Assembly (NCBI RefSeq): GCF_023278565.1
Contig: NC_064675.1
Coordinates: forward strand, 7,626,001-7,690,000
Reading direction: 5' to 3'
Source: Colletotrichum lupini
Lineage: Eukaryota; Ascomycota; Sordariomycetes; Glomerellales; Glomerellaceae
DNA length: 64,000 nt
Shown here piece by piece: positions 57,980 through 64,000 of this stretch. The number at the start of each line of letters is the position of its first letter. Within the stretch, counting starts at the first letter, position 1. The notes beneath the pieces are model-generated. The model did not search any database, was not told the origin of the DNA, and saw nothing but the letters and a program-made list of their open reading frames with translations. A program made the translations under genes and the position numbers.

Positions 57980-59144
57980 TTTGGAGTCGGAGATGGTGTG
58001 TTCAAGAGTGAAAGTTGCTGGTAAGGCTTACATGGAGCACAGGAGAGAACAGCAGTCAAGGGGTCAGTCGATGTATTTATGAGATCTGGAGGCTGATAAA
58101 TCACTCATGGCAATGATGCGGAATCGCGGGCCGCACCAGCCATGAAGAATCAGATGCGTTATCATCCGCCCTAGGGATGTGGTAACCAGTGAGCAAGCCA
58201 TTCTGCCAATCCTGCACTAAGACTCACTGAAGAAGCCACAATCTCGACTCCACTAATTGTCACGATGTTGATGCAGTGGGGGAAGTGGAGAATTGAACGA
58301 ACAAGTTGGCCGACACTCCCCGGCTGACACAAGCTGTTGGGTAGGTTTATCTCCGCGTTCCGGCCGGTTCACCTCGGGGCCCATGCACAAAGAGCGCTGT
58401 CAAGAGGCCGCTGCTTTTGTAACTACTTCGGTGGGGAGAGTGACGTTGCGAGTTGACGGGCATTCGTTCACCTGGTCATCTGCAAGTATAGGCGTAGAGG
58501 CTCATTAAGTCGGTCATTTCGGCTCTATACTAATCTAGCTCAGAGTATGCTAGGCTTTTGACAAGAGGGTTGAGTGTTCAACATACTTGCGTTGACACAG
58601 TCGTGAATACGAGTAAAAGGAACCCATCGACCGGCTTTTGATCCTCGCCGCCGTCTCCGTACAGCCTCACAATTTGCTCCGTCGGGCCAATTGAAACGGG
58701 ACTCGGCACACAGCCCAGAATATCAAGTCTGATGATTCATGTCACTTTGAGTCTGGAGATGTCAAGTTCTCTGCGCACGCTCTGTCATGGGAACGTGAAG
58801 CTTTGTGTTCTGTTCTGCCATGGCCCACCTCAAGGGCCGATGTTACCTTGAGAATGCCGGCAAAACCTCCTGCCATTTTCGACATTTCAATCCTGGTCGA
58901 ATACGAGTTTTGGCTGCCAAGTCAGAGCATTTATATCTTGTCTATCCCGGCAATGCATATCAATACGGGCTTCTAGCCAAGATTGATTAAGGGGATTTGC
59001 AGAGATGCATATGCTTTTGGGCCCTTGGGCTCTTGGGCTCAGAGTTATCTCATATCAAATGACAGCTTAAGAAGACCATAGCATCACATGTGGTGACGAT
59101 TCCTGTTAACCTCGCTTCCATCTTGAGCCGCTGCAGTTCTCGAG
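57980..59144. other. Divergent intergenic stretch
   Basis: Promoter of the leftward dehydrogenase (an AT-rich ATAAATAC stretch lies about 95 bases upstream of its start) and the 5' region of the broken protease gene. No gene seen. Confidence 0.5.
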
Positions 59145-60361
59145 ATGTTGTGGCGAAAGGTCCTTGCATTCGCACCTTTGGCGGCCATCGGCAGCGGTCA
59201 TCTCAACGCTCACGGTATCCGTTACTCCAAGCGGGACTCAACACTGGAGGTAACCCTCACACCTGTGGTATCCGACTCCGGCGCCGAGGTTTCCGCCACC
59301 TTCAAGAACACCGGCAGCTTAGATCTCAACCTGCTCAAGGTCGGCACCATCTTGGACGACAAGCTTCCTGTCCAGCGTGTGTCCATCGTTGACGAGTCAG
59401 GTCAGTAGCGCCACGGCGACGAAATGCCCGTAGCTCACGCGCCAGCAGGGAACGCAGTCTCTTTTAGGGGCATTGAGCCGAGCATTCAGTACGATGCGCT
59501 GAAGGCAATTCATTTTGAGTCGCTTCCAGCTGGGGGTTCAGTGACGGTCTCCATCGACGCAGCAAAGGTTCATCAGTTTACGCAATCTGGCACCTACTCT
59601 ATCACCGCTGAAGGCATAATCCCGATTGCTCTTGCGCCGTCTACAGACTTCTCTCAACCTGCCGTGGCTTTCAAGTCGAACACCATCCAAGTTGACGTTG
59701 ACGCAGACGTTGCCGCAAAGTCATTGGTAACTGCGGCGCTGATAGAGCGCACCAACCTACAGCCAGGATGTAATGCGACAACGTTGGACACCAGCACCAA
59801 AGCCCTGGCCAACTGTCAGGCCCTCGCCCTCGCTGCCGCAGCGATGCAGGTGACCCGTCCTCTCAGCGGTTTGTCGAGTATTTCGGCACGAACTCATCAG
59901 AAACCCGCAATATTGTCGTCACTCGGCTTCGTAACGTCGCGCAGGAGTGTAGCTTAACTACTTCAGGAGTGTCTCGGTACTTCTGTTACGATTACTACGG
60001 CGTTTGCGAGCTCGACGGCCCTCTCAATGCTTACACTGCCTGGGACGTTAACACAATGGTTATGTGCCCGCTCTTCTTTGGCCTGCCGCCACTCCCTGTA
60101 GGATGCCACCGACAGTGTCAAGCTACGACTACGATCCACGAAACCACGCACTGCGAGGCAGTTTATGCTCCTCACACAGATGACTACGCTTACGCTTACA
60201 ACGCCAGCGTCGCATTACCCCCGGAACGGGCTCTGCAGAATGCTGATAATTATTCCCTTTACGCCAATGGTTTGCTCCCTTACGTCCTTTTTCTTGCTTG
60301 TGATACGAAACGATGAGGACTAATCTTTGGTCCTTAACTAGCTGTTTACATGGGCTGCTAA
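59145..60361 (+). pseudogene. Broken deuterolysin-type metalloprotease (M35)
   Basis: The reading begins with a signal peptide and a Kex2 site (YSKRDSTLEV). The frame stops at an in-frame TAG at 59406 (codon 88) but goes on in the same frame with family-like sequence. Near 59826-59840 it shifts: after NCQALALAA the continuation DPSSQRFVEYFGTNSSETRN lies in the -1 frame. The catalytic part is intact there: HETTH at 60137-60151 (zinc HExxH) and a downstream TDDYAYAY in place of the aspzincin GTxDxxYG. An intron (60270-60341, GTTTGC...CTAG) leads to the family's usual end, YANAVYMGC and a stop at 60361. Two independent breaks mean no full preproenzyme can be made. Intact relatives are secreted fungal zinc proteases. 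An assembly error could explain the shift but hardly both. Confidence 0.82.
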
Positions 60362-60945
60362 AACGTAGGTAGACCTGGAGAATGATACTGAGTAAGATGA
60401 ACCATCGAACGCTCTCTATTCTCCACGTCAGAGACAAGCTTGTCTACAGGTCTTTTAGAAGGAGTCGAGAAGGACCTCATACAATTTTCCCAAACCATGA
60501 TGTGAGGCATGTTGACCGAATGAATAAGATGATCAATCAACCATCTCGACTTGAGGAAGCAACGCAAACTTACATGAACGTGGCCGAACTCGGGCCGGCA
60601 TGCTTCGAGCTCATGGCGAATTTCGCTCCTTAGGTAGACATATGAATAACCGACCTATTCCCAATAACATCGGGCTGCCACGTGCTCCCATTCAGGTTTA
60701 AGGATTTGGAACTGGAGCTTGTCGGCCACCTCCGACGATAATCACCAGCAACATCATCTCAAGCCAATGACACAAAGCCCAGTTCCCCCGCCTCTGTGTC
60801 TACCATTTCCTTATCGCCTGTATCGCCCCGCATACTTCAGCTGTTAAATTGCCTGAATTATCCTCTTGATCTTATAAAACCATCTCTTGACTCGACGTAG
60901 CCGTTTCCCAGCGCCAACAAGTCTTCAATGATTAATTAGCCCACA
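60362..60945. other. Intergenic stretch
   Basis: Downstream of the broken protease and upstream of the oxygenase gene. The one open frame here (60382-60633) has no recognisable motif. It ends with the oxygenase promoter. Confidence 0.5.
60873..60879 (+). promoter_or_regulatory. TATA box of the 2OG oxygenase gene
   Basis: TATAAAA about 70 bases before the ATG at 60946. Confidence 0.45.
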
Positions 60946-62079
60946 ATGGGCGTTGTAAATCTTGCATCTGATCCGGGGACGACCCTCCTGCGTTTCGCCT
61001 CCGGGAACGGACCGGTAACCCGCCGCATCCTTCGGACTCCGCTCCGCGATGCCCTTCCTACAGAGATCCCAGTCATCGATATCTCGCTCGCATTTAGCCC
61101 TGAACTTAAGGACCGGAAGACTGTAGCTCAGCAGATTCGCAACGCTGCCACGACATCCGGCTTCTTCTACCTGATCAACCATGGCATCGCGTCTTCAGTC
61201 ACTGATTCAGCCCATACGGCCTGCCTAGAGTACTTCCGCCAGGATGAAGAGACAAAGATGCGCTCATGGGTTGGGAAGAGTCGCTACTTCAACGGCTACA
61301 AACCGCCTGGATCTCAGCGAATCAACAAGTCAGAGAGCGTCGATGTCCGCGAGTCATTTAGCTGGACGTACGACCCTCGCCACGACCCTGATGTGGTCGA
61401 CGTCAATGCTATTCCTGCGGAGGCGAGAAAGCTTTTGCGGATTGAGGACTTCCACTGGGATGGCACGGCCAATCAGCCGCACTTCAAAGAAGCCATCATT
61501 CTATATTGGCAATCCTGTTTGAAACTCGCTCGCGTCCTGGTTCGCTCCTTTGCGCTATCGCTTGATCTACCTGAGGATCACTTTGATGCCAAATTCGCGT
61601 ACCCTGATGCTGCGCTGGCGCTGAACTACTACCCACCTCTCAGTTTCTCGGCCACCGTGGATTCAGACTTCAACAAGACAGTTTCCATAGGATCGCACAC
61701 AGACTTTCAGCTTTTCACCATTCTATGGCAAGACTCGGTTGGGGGCTTGCAGGTACTAAACCGCCAGGGGCAATGGATCAGGGCCGCACCTATCCCTGGG
61801 ACGTTTGTCGTCAACATTGCCGACTACCTGCAGCGCATCACAAATGATCTCTACGTCAGCACAGTACATCGAGCCCAGAACTTGAGTGGAGAAGAGCGAA
61901 TCAGTATGCCCTTCTTCTTTGGCTTCGGCCTGCATGAAAGCTGCGGCGTGATCGACACCTGCGTCAAGGAAGGGGAGAAGCCAAAGTACGAAGAGATCGG
62001 CTGTGAAGCTTGGGTCCAACGAAGAGCTCGGGCGATGCACCAGGTTGACTCTGATGACGAAAACGACTGTGCGCAGTGA
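60946..62079 (+). CDS. 2-oxoglutarate/Fe(II)-dependent oxygenase (isopenicillin-N-synthase-like), 377 aa
   Basis: Intronless. The N-terminal DIOX_N region (IPVIDISLAF, AATTSGFFYLINHGI) leads to the double-stranded beta-helix core. The iron triad is complete: His251 and Asp253 in GSHTDFQLFTILWQD and His308 in YVSTVHRAQN; Arg318-x-Ser320 (ERISMPFFFGFG) would bind 2-oxoglutarate. The family hydroxylates, desaturates or cyclises small molecules; in fungi such genes often serve secondary metabolism, but no core synthase is present in this window, so the substrate is unknown. Length is normal. A TATA box lies about 70 bases upstream, and the C-terminus is acidic (DSDDENDCAQ). Confidence 0.92.
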   Translation: MGVVNLASDPGTTLLRFASGNGPVTRRILRTPLRDALPTEIPVIDISLAFSPELKDRKTVAQQIRNAATTSGFFYLINHGIASSVTDSAHTACLEYFRQDEETKMRSWVGKSRYFNGYKPPGSQRINKSESVDVRESFSWTYDPRHDPDVVDVNAIPAEARKLLRIEDFHWDGTANQPHFKEAIILYWQSCLKLARVLVRSFALSLDLPEDHFDAKFAYPDAALALNYYPPLSFSATVDSDFNKTVSIGSHTDFQLFTILWQDSVGGLQVLNRQGQWIRAAPIPGTFVVNIADYLQRITNDLYVSTVHRAQNLSGEERISMPFFFGFGLHESCGVIDTCVKEGEKPKYEEIGCEAWVQRRARAMHQVDSDDENDCAQ

Positions 62080-62337
62080 GCAAACAAGGCAACAACGGGG
62101 TTTCAAATCGCCGTTTGCTTCAACATTACTTCCGTTTGCTTCTCCCAATTTTAATTAATAACCGGGGTGTATTGAGGTTGGAGGTTTGGAACCACTGTGT
62201 GGCTAAGCTTTTGGTGTTACCTAGACCAAGGCAAACAAAATTCCAAAGATAAAGGCACTGGAAACCCCTTGGTTAGCCGAATCAATTCTGCATTGTAACA
62301 CATTCATCTACGACATTTCTGTGAATTGGCCAGAGCT

Positions 62338-63862
62338 ATGGACCGGGCCAAAGTTTCGGTTCCCAGAGAACAAGTGACAGAGCATTCGGCGGAACATCAT
62401 TCGCCAGGCAATAGTAACAACACAACGATGAGACCCCCCATGGACAGCTCGCGATCATCACAAAATGAGCCAACGAAATTGATTGAGGTAGATCGCTTGA
62501 AGTCTGTTCTGCAAAAGTGCATCAGGTCTGCACATCGACTCCGGCGGCGAAAGCCATCACTCCTCAAAGGGCTTCTACTCTTGGGAGTGGCAGCAACTAT
62601 CGCATGTTCTATTCTCATGTAGGTTCTCTTTGCTAACTCATCATCTTTCAACCCGACGTGGAGGGAACTCATTCTTCTGCAGCACTTTGTTGTATGTCTT
62701 CGTATTTGTTCTACAGCCTCAAGCTTTGAGTGACGCGGCTTCCCAAAACTTCATCTCCAACAACCCGATCACAACGAATGGCCAGCCAGTTGATGGTCTC
62801 TCAAGATGGCTGGAGGACTTTTCTCGCTCAGTCATCCCCATCATGTGTCATTCTCACAATGATTACTGGAGGCCGTACCCTCTTTACTCGGCCCTCGCAG
62901 CAGGCTGTACCGGCGTGGAAGCGGACATCTGGCTGAGCGACGATGGTTCCGAGTTGCTTATTGGCCATGACAGACATGAACTGTCCTCCAAGAAAACTTT
63001 GCGGTCCATGTACCTTGATCCTTTAATGAAGATTCTCGATACCATGAATCCTCCAGAGCAGTGGTCGAACTTCAGCCGAACAGATCGGCCGCAGGGTGCT
63101 TTCCGAAGTCAACCGAACATCACGATAGTCTTGCTGCTGGACGTCAAGAGTGATCCGTATAAGACGTGGCCAGTGGTAATGGAGCAGCTTGGATCCCTGC
63201 GGGAAAAGCTCTTCCTGACACGCTACGAGGTAATACATACCGAGCCGGGCTTCAGACTCAGGCAAGATATATGGCCGGGTCCTGTCACCGTCGTGGGTAC
63301 GGGCAATCTTATGGAAGATCGCATGATAAACCACTGGCCAACGAATGAGCTCTATCATCAGTATCACGACACATTCCTCGACGCGCCGTTGGACCAACTT
63401 CCCAAGGATAATTGGCGCCAGTATAATGAGTATGGCTACTTTACCTCTCAGCTGTGGCATGAGGAAGACACCTATTACACATCCGTATCATTTCAACAAA
63501 GTATCGGATCAGTCCGCACCGGCTTCAGTAATGAGCAACTTGCAAAGCTACGGAAGCAGATCAGTACTGCAAAGTGGTCAGGCCTCAAATCTCGGTATTG
63601 GGACCTGCCAAGCTGGCCAATCTCTTACCGCGATTACGTCTGGGAAGTGTTGACAAGAGAGGGAGTCGACATGTTGAACGTCGATGATTTACAGAGCGCA
63701 GCGAGAAGAGGTTGGACAAAGGGCTACGTGCAAAGCGTGATATGGGTGGCCTTGACTTCGTCTGCAATCTTTCTCACTGGTATTACGATGACATGGTTCG
63801 GGTTCCGGGCTATCAAAAAGAATATGAAGGGTCTTCAATGTCAGGGGATCGTGTTGGCATAG
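62338..63862 (+). CDS. AIM6-like membrane protein with PLC-like phosphodiesterase fold, 486 aa
   Basis: Exon 1 is 62338-62618 and exon 2 is 62683-63862; the 64-nt intron (GTAGGT, CTGCAG) splits a membrane span. A polar, basic N-terminus of about 75 residues precedes a hydrophobic segment (LLKGLLLLGVAATIACSILITLLYVFVFVL) that should anchor the protein. The lumenal or external domain opens with CHSHNDYWRPYPLYSALAAGCTGVEADIWL and LLIGHD, carrying the His, Glu, Asp and His pattern of the TIM-barrel phosphodiesterase superfamily. RYWDLPSWPISYRDYVWEVL and GVDMLNVDDL are typical of AIM6 (altered inheritance of mitochondria 6) proteins. A second hydrophobic segment lies near the C-terminus (VIWVALTSSAIFLTGITMTWFGF). 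Substrate not established. Confidence 0.88.
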
Positions 63863-64000
63863 GTAGGCTAGAAAGGCACATCAGCGGACAGTATTAGACT
63901 CATGAACGCACATCTGTTTCTCCATTCTTCACTAGAGTAATGCAACTATTGGGAATACCGGATCACCCGGATCACATATCGAAAATTCACTAGTCAAGCA
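63863..64000. other. 3' flank of the AIM6-like gene to window end
   Basis: Short 3' flank; nothing further is visible. Confidence 0.6.

Noticed and set aside
59401..59433. Intron explanation for the protease TAG at 59406
   Set aside because: The only GT...AG span that removes it is 33 nt, shorter than any other intron in the window and below the usual fungal minimum, and it would not cure the later frameshift.
60382..60633. 83-codon + strand open frame after the broken protease
   Set aside because: No motif or homology seen; begins inside the 3' flank of the protease locus.

Overview
The window is nuclear DNA of a filamentous ascomycete, most likely a Sordariomycete. The signs are short introns (49-142 nt) with GTRNGT donors and YAG acceptors, a fungal gene set (GH55, GH43-CBM35, deuterolysin, Kex2-processed secreted proteins, fungal sugar and monocarboxylate permeases, AIM6), and an LTR retrotransposon whose C-to-T and G-to-A changes at CpA/TpG are the mark of repeat-induced point mutation (RIP). 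I cannot fix the genus from sequence alone.

Layout. 2.4-7.0 kb holds housekeeping and regulatory genes: a Myb/SANT-like protein, an Ap4A phosphorylase and a FIT/Scs3 ER-membrane lipid phosphatase. 7.7-10.5 kb holds a secreted GH55 beta-1,3-glucanase whose frame runs past two TAG codons. 10.5-18.5 kb has no recognisable gene. An F-box/WD40 protein follows (18.5-20.7 kb), then another gene-poor stretch. 24.5-32.8 kb holds a DUF7704-like membrane protein, a zinc alcohol dehydrogenase of the ADH6 type, a WD40-like protein and cytosolic methionyl-tRNA synthetase. 34-43 kb is a secreted-protein island: GH43-CBM35 galactanase, a PLA2-like small protein, a 588-aa PAN/Apple-like protein and an 88-aa ten-cysteine protein that only appears once an intron is removed.

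44.2-51.2 kb is a 6.9-kb RIP-degraded LTR retrotransposon with 225-bp LTRs and a 5-bp target duplication. It sits inside the second exon of a Gfo/Idh/MocA oxidoreductase gene and splits it. To its right lie a divergent sugar permease, a monocarboxylate-type permease and a second, intact Gfo/Idh/MocA dehydrogenase of the xylose/dihydrodiol type. Together these look like a small carbohydrate uptake and oxidation cluster that lost one enzyme to the insertion. The window ends with a broken deuterolysin (M35) gene, a 2OG-Fe(II) oxygenase and an AIM6-like phosphodiesterase-fold membrane protein.

Exon boundaries were placed by eye from splice signals, reading frame and protein-family continuity. Functions are family assignments from motifs; no database search was run.
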